From Ursus arctos (lineage: Eukaryota; Chordata; Mammalia; Carnivora; Ursidae), in contig NW_026623008.1 of the NCBI RefSeq assembly GCF_023065955.2, forward strand, positions 15,778,501 to 15,842,500: a stretch of 64,000 bases of DNA, read 5' to 3'. Below the pieces are notes generated by a model, which saw nothing but the letters and a program-made list of their open reading frames with translations, did no database searches and had not been told where the DNA came from. Made by a program: the position numbers and the translations under genes. Positions 44,944 through 56,495 of the stretch are shown here, in pieces. Position 1 is the stretch's first letter. Each line of letters opens with the position of its first letter.

Positions 44944-44944
44944 G

Positions 44945-45797
44945 AAGACATGAACAGACCTGTCTCCAGAGAAGACATACAGGTGGCCCACAGACACGTG
45001 AAACGGTGCTTAGCATCACTCATGAGGGAAATGCAAATCAAAACCACAATGAGATATCACCTCACACCTGGCAGAACGGCTAAGATCAAAAACTCAAGAA
45101 ACAGCAAGTGTTGGCAAGGACGTGGAGAAAAGGAACCGTTGTGCACTGTTAGTGGGAATGCAAACTGGTGCAGCCGCTGGGGAGAACAGTATAACTGGAA
45201 TTTCCTTAACAAGTTAAAAATAGACCTATCCTATCATTCCGTAATCACACCATTGGGTGTTTACCCAAAGAATATGAAAACACTAATTCAAAGGGATACG
45301 CGCACCCCTATGTTCCCTGCAGCATTATTCACAATCACCAAAGTATGGAAGCAGCCCAAGCACCCATCGACCAACGGACGGATAAAGAAGATGTGTCTAT
45401 CCACAATGGAATATTATTCGGCCGTAAAAAGGATGAGGTCTCGCCATGACGACGACATGAGTGGAGCTAGAGAGCATCATGCTAAGCGAAATAAGTCAGT
45501 CGGAGAAAGACAAATGCCACACGCTCTCAGCTGTACGTGGAATTTAAGAAACAAAACGAATGAACAAAGGAAAGAAAAAGAGACAAAAAAAATAGACCCT
45601 TAACTCTAGAGAACAAACTGGGGGTTGCCAGAGGGCAGGTGTGGGGGGGGATGGGGGACAGAGGGGAAGGGGATGAACAGAACACTTGTCACGATGAGCA
45701 CTGAGTAATATATGGACGTGCTGAGTCACTATATTGTACACCTGAAACTGATATAACACTGTGTGCTAACTATAATGGAATCTAAAAAAAAAAATCA
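44945..45797 (+). mobile_element. L1 fragment: ORF2 C-terminus and 3'UTR, dead
   Basis: The DNA reads through the C-terminal part of L1 ORF2, the reverse-transcriptase protein of LINE-1. Family landmarks such as CACAATGAGATATCACCTCA, GGAATATTATTCGGCCGTAA and GAGAGCATCATGCTAAGCG are present. It then has a typical 3'UTR with GTACACCTGAAACTGATATA and an A-tail at about 45,785-45,797. The frame is partly open over about 200 codons (44,950-45,603), but the 5' end is missing, so no functional protein can be made. It is the best-preserved L1 in the window. Confidence 0.92.
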
Positions 45798-46048
45798 TTA
45801 AAACCCCCCATGTTCTTCGTCTCCATGGGTTTCTCTCTGCCCTTACCTCCTCCATTAAGACTTTGAGAAATGAGTGGCAGATTTAGAGAAGCTTGGGGAA
45901 CCCAGCCTCCTGCCGAGGGAACACCCACAATGAGCTCCCTGAGGGTTCTAGCAGGTCCACAGCCAAGAGCTCAAGTCAGAGGGCCGGTCAGAGAGTAGCC
46001 TAGGGGAGGGTGACTCAGGAAGGACACTAGGCTCTTCTGATGTATAAA

Positions 46049-46077
46049 GGGGTGTGTGTGTGTGTGTGTGTGTGTGG
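46049..46077. repeat. (TG)n microsatellite
   Basis: A pure TG run of about 26 bases. Confidence 0.9.
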
Positions 46078-46129
46078 CCTGGGGAATCTCAGCGTCTCAC
46101 GACAAGCAAGGAGATTGTCAAGCCTGGAG

Positions 46130-46300
46130 GTTCAGTCTTGGCCCCGTGACTTCTGAGCTCTGTCTCGAACACTCTGCTTCCTTGCTTGTAAAATGACGTC
46201 TACAGTTCCTACCTTGCAGGGTGACTGCAAGGCTGAGATGGAGCCTTGGCACTGAGAAGGGGCCTGTAAATTGCAGTTGTTTAAATTCTCTTATGCTAAC
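46130..46300 (+). repeat. MIR
   Basis: TGCTTCCTTGCTTGTAAAATG, CTACCTTGCAGGGTGACTGC and GGGGCCTGTAAATTGCAG follow forward MIR. Confidence 0.7.
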
Positions 46301-46639
46301 CCTGGGGTTTGAATAGTACTGAGAGAGTCAAGCAGGTTTTTCTGTTTGGGGTTCTAGGATGGGAATTCCCAGAGGTGGGGATACTGCAGACAAATGCCCA
46401 GAGCACAGGCAGGAAGTGGTGGACACCAGCGCCAGCCTGGGCACCTTGAACTTGTCCCCTTATTCTCCACACCTCAGGACACTTGTTTTCCTCCGGGACA
46501 CCTTCCCAGCACGCCCTGATCCATGTGCGCCTGCGCTCCTCCAGGCTGGATTTCTCCGTGGACCTTGGCGGATGTGGCTGTCTTCTTGCTGATCTGACCT
46601 TCGAGAATGACCCCTCAGCTCCTAGAAAGTGAGACCAAG

Positions 46640-46885
46640 TAGAGTTGCCCAACCAGCTGGGTGACCTGCAGTAACTTAGCCTCACTGTCCCTCTGTTAAC
46701 TCAAGGATCCACAGGAGATAAGACTGTCTTCCCCAGAGTGTGTTTAAGGATTCAATGAGGTAATGCAGGTCAAGTGCCCGACTTCCATAAACAGTGCTTC
46801 CCGTTGGGTTGAGAACTGAGTCTGGAAGAACGCCCGACACACAGTAGGTGCTCAGCTAAGGCCTGTTGAATAAATGTGCTTCCCT
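46640..46885 (+). repeat. MIR
   Basis: CAGCTGGGTGACCTGCAGTAA, TTAAGGATTCAATGAGGTAA and CACACAGTAGGTGCTCAGC, then TGTTGAATAAATG, follow forward MIR/L2 order. Confidence 0.75.
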
Positions 46886-46949
46886 TCTTCGTGTCCCCAG
46901 TGGCACCTTGCACATGACTGAGATTCAGGATGGGGGGGGGGAGGACTAA

Positions 46950-47190
46950 ATGGATTTGGAGACCAGACAGAATTTGAGTTCATATCCTATCTCTGACTCA
47001 TTAATAGCCACGATACTTCAAGTCACTTCGCTTCACCTGCTTTTTTTCTCTGCAAAATTGGATTAAGAGGCCACCGCCCAGGGTTCTGTGATGATTCAGT
47101 AAATCACAGAACTCATGCATGTGAAATGCTTAATGTGGTTCATGATGGGAGCTGCAATTATGAAAGTCAATCATTAACTCCCATGTATGT
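46950..47190 (+). repeat. MIR
   Basis: GAGTTCATATCCTATCTCTGA, then TCAAGTCACTTCGCTTCACC, CAAAATTGGATTAAGAGG and GTGAAATGCTTAATGTGG, is a nearly complete forward MIR. Confidence 0.7.
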
Positions 47191-48894
47191 GGCTGCCCAA
47201 TGAGGTGGGCGGGTGTGGGTGGCTTTCCCAGTATCCTTCTCCTCCCTGCCCCCTGCCCTCCTGGGTAGCCTTGGTTTTGATTTGGGGAGCCATGCAGCTC
47301 TAGGGACTGACGCTGTTTCTGGCACCAGGCAGAACTGGGGCTAAATGAGTAAGGGCATTTCGACCCCCTGGCTCAGTGATTGGCTTACTCTTGGGCATGT
47401 GACCCATACCTGTCATGTCAGAGTGAACTTCAGGACTTTTGCGAGGGTTCTGGGACAAAGATGCTTCTCTGTTACCCTACTCAGCGAGAACGAGGTGATC
47501 TTTGTCTTCAGAACTGCTGGCATGGGTGTGGAAACTATAAGGAACCCAGTCTTGAAAAAGAAGTTGAGTGAGAGAAACTGGGTCCTTGCTGGCACTGTTT
47601 AACTGCTGGATCAAGCTTTTCCTGAAGGACTTTTTAAAAAAAGTGAGCCAATAATTTGCCTTTATTATTTATGGCTATTTGAACTGGGTTTTCTGTTCCT
47701 AGTAACCAAAATCATCCTTACGGATACAACCCATACATTTCTCCACCTTGTGTAGCTGTCACTTCCTTTCTGTGGGTGGGGTGACATCGGCTCAGGCCAC
47801 ATTTCCTCCATGAGCACATGGACTCTGTGAGAACCAGCTGACGCTGCTGCCTGTCGGAAACCAGACCACCCAGGAGCCGAAAGATTATGGAAACATAAAG
47901 AAAACCAGAGCAGGGAAAAAACCAAGTGAATGCTTCCAGAATAACCAAAAAGTTAAAAAAAAAAAAAGTGGTGGCAACCCTAATAGCAAAATAATTGACC
48001 ACTACGCTCCCGATTGAAGAGGGCGTATCCTCACCTAAGCCACCTGAAGGGTGTGCCATCTTCGCAGGGAATGTTCGTTGCTTCTGGCTGCCAGCATCAG
48101 CTCCCCTGCAGGCCAGCACTCGGTTTCCTTTCCTGGAATGCAGGAGTCCACCTTCCCCAGCTAAAGGTAGGCTAAACAGAAGCTCCTTTACTGGAATGGA
48201 ATCTTAAACTGAAGAGCCTGATCCATCCATTCCTGAGTCAGGATTCTTATCATATTATTCCGGTCATGAACTCAGTGTTGTACCTTTCGCTATTTATCCT
48301 CTGCAACATCCTTGGTCCCCAGGCCTGGGGCTCCAGCCCCCTGCAGATTCTGTGAGCTCTCAGTAGCCTTCCAATGTTTCCTTTTGCTGAAGCTAACAAG
48401 GCTCATTTCTGTTGCTTGCAACCAAAGAGTCCTCAGTGATATGCCTGCAGAAGGGGCTGCGACAAGGTGGCAGAGGGGTCTGTGACTCACTGAGAAGCCT
48501 GTCAAACACAGGCTGCGTGACTTCTTCGGGGGTTCTGGTTATCCCACCATGGGTCCATTCTTGGGAAGGCAGACTGGCCTAATTGTGAAGTGTCCTCAAG
48601 GTCGTAGTGCATTGTCAGGCATCGGGCATTGTCTGCACACTGGATACATACATATACGTTGATGCTGAAATGATGAATGAAACACAGATCAGTTTCAAGG
48701 AATTCCTGAATTCACATAAAAAAAATATTAGGTAGTTTATCATCTAACCAATACTAAACGTAAAATCTGGGCAAACGTTCACATGGAAAAGAGGTGCTCC
48801 TCTTGAAAATGTCAGAACCACAGCTGCCGGGGTGTGATGAGCAGAGGGTGTATCCTGCAGGATCACAGCGGCCATCCGGCCTTCTCGCTCCCGC

Positions 48895-49290
48895 ATGATC
48901 CATTTTCCCTCCCGCCAGCACAGCACCCTGATAGAACTCTGGGGGCCTGGCTCCTCCCACTGGCTCCCGAGGTGGCATGTGACTCAGGTCTGGCCAATCA
49001 GAGCATTGGTTTCTCCTGGCCACAGTGATTGGTTCAGGGATGGGGAAATGACCCAATCGGAGCCAATGAGAAGCAGCGAGAGTTTTGCTGGGGCTGCTGG
49101 GAAGGAGCCGCCCACCATGGCTTGGAGGATTCACCCTGTAGAGGGGCGAAGGTCTGCAGTAGCACAAGGCGAAGTGCCGACGGCTTGCGTGTCAACGGAG
49201 CCGACACACAGGAGAGGGGGTGAGCTGGAGAGAGAGGAGCTGGGTCCTGGTAGCACGGATTGGACTTCTGGGTTTCAGGAGCCAAAAAAT
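48895..49290 (+). repeat. Ancient repeat carrying five CCAAT boxes, family unresolved
   Basis: The segment resembles a dispersed mammalian repeat I cannot name. Its distinctive part (48,994-49,067) has CCAAT cores at 48,994, 49,053 and 49,063 and inverted ATTGG cores at 49,005 and 49,028. These are potential NF-Y sites. Confidence 0.45.
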
Positions 49291-49514
49291 CCCTTTCTCT
49301 TAAGCCACTCCAGGGCCCTGAGGGACACGTGGGAGGAGTGGTGCTGGAATTCCGAGACTCTTTAGAAAAGCATCCAGTCGTCATCACCCCCGATTGACTG
49401 GCTTCTTGGAAAAGGCACATTCAGTGTAACTCAAGCAAGATGCAGCAGGGACCTGCTTTCCCCGTGGGGTGTGAGTTGCACCGGCACCCGCCTCACTGAG
49501 GAGACTTGTTCTAG

Positions 49515-49725
49515 AGTTGTCGGATTTAGCAAACAAAAACACAGGACTTCTCCTTAAATTTAAACTTCAGGTAAACAACAAACACAACAACAAATTGCAC
49601 CTTTGTGTTTTTTTTTTTTTTTAAGTGTAAGTATGTCTCGTGCACTATTTGGGACATACTTAGACTAAATAATTATTCATCGTGTATCTGAACTTCGAAT
49701 TTAACCGCGCATTCTGTAGTTATTC
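49515..49725. mobile_element. Palindromic MITE-like DNA element
   Basis: Two roughly 29-base arms (49,554-49,582 and 49,676-49,704) are inverted copies with about three-quarters identity. An inner pair, TAAGTATGTC (49,628-49,637) and GACATACTTA (49,653-49,662), is a perfect 10-base inverted repeat. This resembles an old fold-back mammalian DNA element; I do not know its exact name. Confidence 0.65.
49610..49622. repeat. Poly-T tract within the palindromic element
   Basis: A run of about 13 T residues just before the inner inverted repeat. Confidence 0.9.
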
Positions 49726-49819
49726 CGGAAGACCTCACCCACGTCCTATGAAGTCGCCATGCACAGATATGTTTGCAAGAGGAGGGGGAGGAGGAGGCAG
49801 GCCCCGTGCCCGTGAGCTG

Positions 49820-50180
49820 GCTCTGGATGTCATGGAAGCCTGGAGATGTGAGAGGGTCTGGGGAGGAGTTGAGCAAGGGAAGAGAACAGAGAGGAGTGGG
49901 GTCATTGAGGGTGTCAGCAGAGGGGACCCTGAAGCCCAGCAGGGGAAGGGTACACTGCATGGTGGCCAGTGAGCCTGCAGTGGCCACGACCCCCTTGAAG
50001 AGGAGGCTCTCCTGTCCTCATCCCTGCTCAAGGAGTCCATGTTTGCACCTCATGACCCCCCCCCCCCCCGCCTCAGTTGGACAAACACGGGCCCTTGGCT
50101 CAAGGGCAGCCAATCCAGGGTCTGCCTGTGGCTCAGTGAGAAGCTGAAGTGGCCTGAGCGATGCCATCCTGAGCTTAGAA
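49820..50180 (-). repeat. L2-like antisense fragment, diverged
   Basis: GTGGCCAGTGAGCCTGCAGTG and the A/G-rich context with AGAGGAGTGGGGTCATTGAGG suggest reverse LINE-2 continuing into the next segment. A poly-C run at about 50,058-50,070 lies inside. Confidence 0.4.
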
Positions 50181-50339
50181 ATGAGGAGAGATGGGGGCAG
50201 TCAGTAGTAGGAACGGAAGCTCGATGGAGATATGGAAAGAGGCCTGTGTGAAGGGGAGTGGCACGGGAGGAAAGCCGTGTGAATGGAGAGGCTGTGAGGT
50301 CCAGAAGCTAGGCCCCAAACGAGGTCTCAGGGCTCCAGG

Positions 50340-50660
50340 TATGACCTCCCTCTTGACAAGCTCCCAGCTTAGTGGGAGACTTCAAGGAGGAGCACTTCAG
50401 CTTTTCCTGGCAAGTTGAGGAGGGCCTCCTGGAGGAGGTGGTCCTTGAGCAGGGGCGTGAAGGATGAGTAGAAGGTTGCCAGGGGAGGAGGCGGGAAAGC
50501 CATTAGAGAAGAAGGCACTGAGAAGAGTTCTTGCTGTGCTCAGCGAGAGAGGAGGTTGGGTTAAAGGTGAGGACTTGGGAGTTACTGGTCTTGAGGCGAC
50601 ATGTGCATAAGGCTGGCCAGGGAGAGGGCAGAGACAAGGGTCACGGGCTGCTGCTTTTGG
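50340..50660 (-). repeat. L2, antisense
   Basis: GTGGTCCTTGAGCAGGGGCG, AAGGATGAGTAGAAGGTTGCC and GAGAAGAAGGCACTGAGAAG follow reverse LINE-2. Confidence 0.65.
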
Positions 50661-50869
50661 GGGCCGGGTGGGCACATGAATGAGCTGAGTCAGTGAGGTG
50701 TGAGCGAGATCCTGTGGCCTTCTGGGTCTGCTTCTATTTCCCAGTTTTAAAGGGGCAGGGATCCAATAATTGTTCTCTCATTAAAATAAGTCACTGTGAA
50801 ATGACAAAGAGCAAATGTCACCATGGCCACCTGGGAAGTCCACAGTCTGCAGGGGCCCTGGACCTGGCG

Positions 50870-51060
50870 ACCCCCTAGAATCACCCGGGGCACCCTTATG
50901 ACATAGGATTCCTGGACCCCATCCCTGGGGAAGCTGACTGAATTGGTCCAGGGTGGGGCCCAGGCCACGAAATAGTTTAGTAGCTGCCCACGTGCAGTTA
51001 CTGAATGGAACCTGATTCAATTCTAAGGTCCAGCCGGGCCGAGAACCACTGGCTCCAAAG
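50870..51060. mobile_element. MER20-type hAT-Charlie element
   Basis: CCTAGAATCACCCGGGGCAC, TCCTGGACCCCATCCCTGGG, GGTCCAGGGTGGGGCCCAGG and GAGAACCACTGGCTCC follow a MER20-type element with its terminal inverted repeat at the right end. Confidence 0.65.
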
Positions 51061-51204
51061 GAATGGCAGCTGGTGTTTTGCAGGAATGGATCTTCCCCAA
51101 TCTTTTGGTTTTTCCAGAAGAGCCAAAAATCTGGATTTTTTCTGTGAAATCTCCTTATTTTAAAATGGTGGCTCAAGTTTAATAGACGGAACGGGGGGTA
51201 TTTC

Positions 51205-51370
51205 CTGTGGACTATTCCAGGCTCTTCATCCCCACACCACCTCTGTGAGGTGTTTATCTCAACTTCGCAGATGAGGAAGCAGAGGCACGAAGCGGCCGTG
51301 TAACTCGCCCAAGGACACAGAGCCAGAAAGTGCCAGTTTGGCTCCAGAGGCCATGCTTTTACCCGCAGAA
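51205..51370 (-). repeat. MIR
   Basis: CTTCGCAGATGAGGAAGCAG, then CTCGCCCAAGGACACAGAGCC, is reverse MIR. Confidence 0.7.
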
Positions 51371-52049
51371 GCCGTCTGCAGCCTGGATCTGGCCCGGGAC
51401 CCAGCCGTTTGCGGCCTCCGGTGGGTGAGTAAGAGGAGAGGAGCCTGGGGCAGAGTCTTGGCTGCGGTGGGAAAGGCGGCAGGAGCGGGCAGAGGTTGGG
51501 GAGACGCTCGCCGGATGAATGAAGCACGGAGCCCTTTGGCATCTGTAAGAGCCGCCAGCATCTTGGAAGCCCCACGTGGCCCGGCCCGGGGCGGGGAGCC
51601 CAGCGGCTCTGCTTCCCGCGAGGCCCGGCAGGTCCAGGCTTGGGTCTTCATCAAGCGCTCTGCCGGCCCTGGCGGCGCTGGCGGGGCCCAGATGCTGCCG
51701 ATAAACGGGCTCACGTGGCGGGGGGGCCTGTTGCCGGGGGAGCTGCAGGCTTTGTTTGTGGCGGTGACTCAGGGCAGGTCATCACATCTCAGGGGCTGCA
51801 GGCTAGGCCCCGGAGGTGTCTCCTGAGGCTGGTAGGACCCCCGCCCCCAAGCGAGTCACAAGATAAGGAGATGTTACCTTCCCACAGGCTCTGAGGAGGG
51901 GGGGCCAGTGCGCAGTCTGGATAAGGCAAGAGCAAGGATTCAATCAGCCGGTGGGACTGATTAAGAGACAAAGGGGGCCTTTTTCTGTGGGCCTGCTACG
52001 TGGGCTGCACCCTGGGGTGTGTCTTCGCATCCAGGTTCTTGATTTTTCG

Positions 52050-52180
52050 CAATTCCAAGGGGTCGGTGTTTTCTCCATTTTACAGGTGAGGTGGAGGCTC
52101 AGGGAGGGGAAGTGACTTGGCCAAGGTTTCGTGGCTTGAAATGGAGTTGGGATTGGAGTCGAGGTTGTTCCCTGGCTGTT
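52050..52180 (-). repeat. MIR fragment
   Basis: CTCCATTTTACAGGTGAGGTG followed by AAGTGACTTGGCCAAGGTTTC is reverse MIR. Confidence 0.75.
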
Positions 52181-53062
52181 TACGTCTCTAGGGATGTCCT
52201 GAGGCACCTCCTCCAGACCTGCCCAGATCCCACTCCCTCAGGGCCCCAAGGCCTCACCCGCCCCCTCCCCAGCGGGTCAGGCCTGCGTGCGCCTCCGTAG
52301 CCCACTTCCAGGTCACAGGCAGCTTAGACAGACCCATCCAAGAGATGACAAGTCTACGGAGACGTGGGGGTGTTTCCCAGATTGCAGAGATTCGGGGCCG
52401 GCCGTTGTTAACACACCATCAGATCCCATAATGAATCTGTGGCCACTGGGTCAAGAATCATTTTAGTTGAGTTACAAATAAGAACAAAGTTATACGCTAT
52501 TAGCTAGCTGAAAAGCAGTGACTGATTTTGTTTTCCAGTTTATTTTTAGCTTTGTAAAACGAGTTCACAAATCAACATTGTTGTCTTTTAATCTCTGCTA
52601 AGGGCGCCCCTTGGCACCTGGCCTGTGTCTTTGCCTGAGCTCTCTGCTTGTATGTTCGGCCCTGTGCGGATGGGCTGTGTCCCGATGAAGGGCCCACCAG
52701 GTGGAGGGTGTGCACCTGGGTGCTGGGGAGTTTCCTGGAAGAGCTGTTGCAGCCCAGGTAGGGTCCTGTTTCGTGAGTGGGCTGGGTAGCAGGTGGCTGG
52801 AAATGGGGAGGGAGGAGGTGGCTGCCCAGTCTTTAGCGAGAGGCCAACTTTGCACCTTTGGGCCCTTCCCGGTCGGGCCCTGCCTGGTCCAACCCCCCAG
52901 TCTCCTCCCCTGTCCTAACTGCCTTGCCTCTGGACTGAAGCCACTCAGCAGTCTTGGCCTTTGCTCTTGTAGGATTCCTGTTCCTTACTTGCAGGGATTA
53001 CCTGTGTGAAAGAGCCCAGCACTGGGTTAAACATGTAACCAGGGCTTAAAAGCACAGTTCCC

Positions 53063-53261
53063 GGGGCGCCTGGGTGGCACAGCGGTTAAGCGTCTGCCTT
53101 CGGCTCAGGGCGTGATCCTGGCGTTCTGGGTTCGAGCCCCACATCAGGCTCCTCCGCCGGGAGCCTGCTTCTTCCTCTCCCACTCCCCCTGCTTGTGTTC
53201 CCTCTCTCGCTGGCTGTCTCTATCTCTCAAATAAATAAATAAAATCTTTAAAAAAAAAATA
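53063..53261 (+). mobile_element. Young CAN-SINE, arctoid-type, perfect 15-base target duplication
   Basis: It begins GGGGCGCCTGGGTGGCACAG and has TTCGAGCCCCACATCAGGC, GCTTGTGTTCCCTCTCTCGC and an (AAAT)n plus poly-A tail. The flanks are identical AAAAGCACAGTTCCC copies at 53,048-53,062 and 53,262-53,276. Perfect flanks and low divergence point to a recent insertion. Confidence 0.95.
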
Positions 53262-54214
53262 AAAAGCACAGTTCCCTCCCTCTGTATGTGGAAGCATGGG
53301 CCTCCCGATTGTAGCAGAGCCCTAGGATGACCCAAGAGGCACAGTACCGAGCCAGAGAAACTTCTAGACTGCCTGTGCAGAAAAAACAGTGTCTGAGGCC
53401 TGATGCCCAGGCAGATGGTTGGGTTTTGACCGTCCAGCACCCAGGAGCCCTGGGGCTCGCCCCTGTGCAGCCTTCGTCTGCTGTTTGCATGAGGCTCCCC
53501 CCTCTTAGGGGTGGAATGTGTGACCTGCAGAAGCCAGACTGGTCACCATGTTCCATCAGCCACAGGGATGGGTCGTACCGAGCCGGGGGGACTCTGAGCT
53601 GAGAGGTGGCTGGGGCTTCTGGGACAGGCCCTTCTTCTCCCAGACTTCAGTCTGCACCTGCTTCTCCTAGTGGCCTTCCACTTTGACCTCCCCGCAGCCT
53701 CTGGTCATTGCCTCTCCAGCGGAAGGAAGTTCAGTTGGATTCTGTTGCTGGCCATCCAGGAGCTCGAGGGGAGACGTCCCACAGATCTGCAGATCTAGCC
53801 TGCCTCCTGGGATCGAGGAGCTGAATGCCTCTTCCTCGTCAGCTGGACGGGATGGGAGGGCAGTGAAGGCGCCTGGAGGAAGGGGGTTGCCCCATCTTGG
53901 CCCAAATGGGACCCCAGGGTCAGCTAGTTCAGTCCCTGAGTGAACTTCCAGTGAGGGACAGCCTAAGCTGGGCAGCCTGGGCTTTGCCCAGAGAGGTCCC
54001 TCCTAGCCGCAGACCGAATCCTCTGTGCAGAGCTTGGGGGAGAGGTGCGGGGCAGGACGGGGCTGCCCCTGCTAGGCTGGCACGATGACCAGAACCACAT
54101 CCCAGGTGCCCCAAAGTGAATCGTTGAGTGGGGCAAAATGAGGCCCTGGAGCTGGTGGGATAGAGGAGAGAGGCAGGCCGGGTCTTGGTGCCCACGCCTG
54201 CCCTTCCCTAGCAG

Positions 54215-54450
54215 GAAGGGAGAAGCGGAGTGGAAAGACTATTGCCTTGGAGCCCGATGGATCTAGGTTTGCATCTCCCTCCACCACTAATCCACCGTGA
54301 GAGACACCTCACCTCTCTGAGCCTCAGGTTGCTTGTCTGTAAAATGGGGATAATCCTACAGCTTCCGGGGACAAGGGTGAATCACGTGAAACGTTCCTCC
54401 GGGGCCGGGCACAAGCACGGACTCCACCAACGTTTGCCTTTATTGTTGTG
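54215..54450 (+). repeat. MIR, near full length
   Basis: CTCTGAGCCTCAGGTTGCTTG, then TCTGTAAAATGGGGATAATCC and ACAAGCACGGACTCCACCAACG, is forward MIR. Confidence 0.8.
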
Positions 54451-54489
54451 AAGAAGAGGAACCCCGCTTCAGACCAAGGTGGTACACTC

Positions 54490-54705
54490 CTTAGAGAACT
54501 GGGCTTGGTTGTAATTGCAGTGCTGAGCTGACGGACCCTGGGCAGCTGGCGGTGGGCTTCCTCCTTGGGTGTAAGTTTGCTCATCTGTAAAATGGGGATA
54601 ATAGAGTAGACCTGAGGTTTACATGGCATCATTCACAGAAAGTGCTCAGCAGCAGGCCTGGCACAAGTAGGTGCCTAGTAGACGCCAGTTCCCGCCTTAC
54701 CGCCT
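54490..54705 (+). repeat. MIR
   Basis: GTTTGCTCATCTGTAAAATGG, GAAAGTGCTCAGCAGCAGGC and CACAAGTAGGTGCCTAGTAG follow forward MIR. It is directly next to another forward MIR. Confidence 0.8.
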
Positions 54706-54774
54706 CCCCTCTTTGTCCTGGGTGTGGAAGAACAGGCGGTGTGGGGGGTAGGGAGGCCCCAGAGCCTGAGACAG

Positions 54775-54930
54775 AGAACTAGGTTCTGGTCCAGGCTTCG
54801 CACTAAATTGCTGGGCTTTCTTTGTGTGGGAGCCTGACCTCTGGGTCTCAGTCCACCTCTTAACTGTTAAATGACCTTGGACTTAGTGGTCCCTCTTCTG
54901 ATTCTAAAATTCTATTCTGTGAAAACAAAA
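54775..54930 (+). repeat. MIR/MIR3-like fragment
   Basis: TAGGTTCTGGTCCAGGCTTCG, then GAGCCTGACCTCTGGGTCTCAG and GACCTTGGACTTAGTGGTCC, suggests a third forward MIR-type copy. Confidence 0.5.
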
Positions 54931-55574
54931 ACATTGCCATTGAAGTGAAGAGCTGAAGGCAGCTAGCTGCTCCTTCCTCGGGATGGGGCTGTCACCGAAG
55001 AAGCCTGCACGTTTGCTATGGAAGACCCTTTGAGAGGCCCTTTTTGGTTATGAAAGGGGAAGGTCCCCAGGGGCGCCGCCATCGGGCCTGGTCTGGAAGG
55101 AGGACGTTATCTCACAGTGAAGGACAGGGCTCTGTGTAAGAAGGAGCAGGAGTTTGGGAGTTGTTTCTTGGCCGCTGCACGGACACCTTGGGAGGCCCTG
55201 CGCTGGGAACAGAGTGGATATGAACAGGGGGTTCCTCAGTAGAGAGGGGCTTGGGAGCAGCCAGGGAGTGGGCTGGCAGGGAAGGCCCCGGAATGTTCTG
55301 GACAGTAAGTGAAACATTCACTTTGTTGGTGCTGCTGGCTAGGTTCAGAACCTCTCTTTCCCCCAAACCTTCGGCGAGGTCTATGGCGCACACAGCCTCG
55401 GGTCTGTGGGGCTCTGGGGTTGAGGCCGTCAGGGCAGATGCTGCACGCAGGCGCAGGGAAGGGCTGACAGACAGCGGGATGCAGCGGAGACGTGCTTCCG
55501 GCCAAGAGCAGAACTAGGAGGTGGGAGCCTTAGCCTCCCCGGGGGTCAGAAGGGCACTGGACCGGTATGGGGCG

Positions 55575-55960
55575 TGGGGTTTGGAATGACTGTATTTCGA
55601 AATGAAGGCCACGGATGACCCTGGAGGACATGGAGACGTTAGGATTATGGCTGTAGCTTTGTAGGCTTTGGATTGGCAGAGAGGAACGAGCACCCTTCCG
55701 GGTGGAGGTGGCGGGGTGGTGGGACCCTGGCCTGGAGTTGCCGAGCAAGAGTGTGCAGGGGAGGACTTGTGGTGGTGTTGCAGCAGAGGGCAGTGGGTTT
55801 GGGTCACACAGGACCTGGCAGGCTGCGTAGGAACCTGACTTCTTTAGGCGATCGGGAGCCACGGAGGACTTCAGAGCAGGAGAGGGACCAGGAGCAGCCT
55901 GGCTCCAAGCGGCATGTAGCAGATTGACGGGGGTGGGAGGGAGGCAGTCAGGGAGGGGGA
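55575..55960 (-). repeat. L2, antisense, diverged
   Basis: GAGTGTGCAGGGGAGGACTTG, TAGGCGATCGGGAGCCACGG and CAGAGCAGGAGAGGGACCAGG resemble reverse LINE-2. Confidence 0.5.
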
Positions 55961-56289
55961 CGGAGCCCTTAGGTCGAGGACAGTTCGCTCTGGGTTTGTT
56001 GCGGCCACATCAGCGCGGGTGGGGTAGCAAGGTTGGATGCAATGCAGCCCCCGGTGAGACAGGGCACCTGGGTCCTGGTCCTGCAGGCCGCCCGATGTCA
56101 CCTGCAGCAGTCGCCAACTTCCTCCAATATCTGGCTTTTCAGTGACTCTGCCCCTCTGAGGACCCAACAGAGACTTGGAATTTTTAAAGTCATCTCAGAG
56201 GTGACTCCGTGAAAAGGGCGGGGCCAGAGGAAGGGATCTCCCATCCCAAGAACTTTCAGGCCATCCTCAGATCTTCATGGGCCACAGTT

Positions 56290-56495
56290 AGGGTCTGGCG
56301 ACCACACCAGCTATTCTCATTTTCCAGATGGGGAAACGGAGGCCTAGAGAGTGAAGGGACCTGTGCAGGCTTGAGTGGCTGGAGCAGAGGCCTGGGTCCA
56401 GTTCAAGTTCCATCACTCCGTGTGACCATGAGTGAGTCTCTTCTCTCTGGGCCTCTGATTTCTCATCTGTGAAATGGGATAACAAGTCTACCCTC
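56290..56495. repeat. Two MIR pieces, tail to tail
   Basis: CATTTTCCAGATGGGGAAACGG is reverse MIR; about 60 bases later TCTGGGCCTCTGATTTCTCATC, then TGTGAAATGGGATAAC, is forward MIR. They form a loose inverted pair. Confidence 0.65.

Noticed and set aside
44950..45603. A 217-codon frame that looks like a protein
   Set aside because: It is the C-terminal remnant of L1 ORF2, truncated at the 5' end, so it is annotated as a mobile element and not as a gene.
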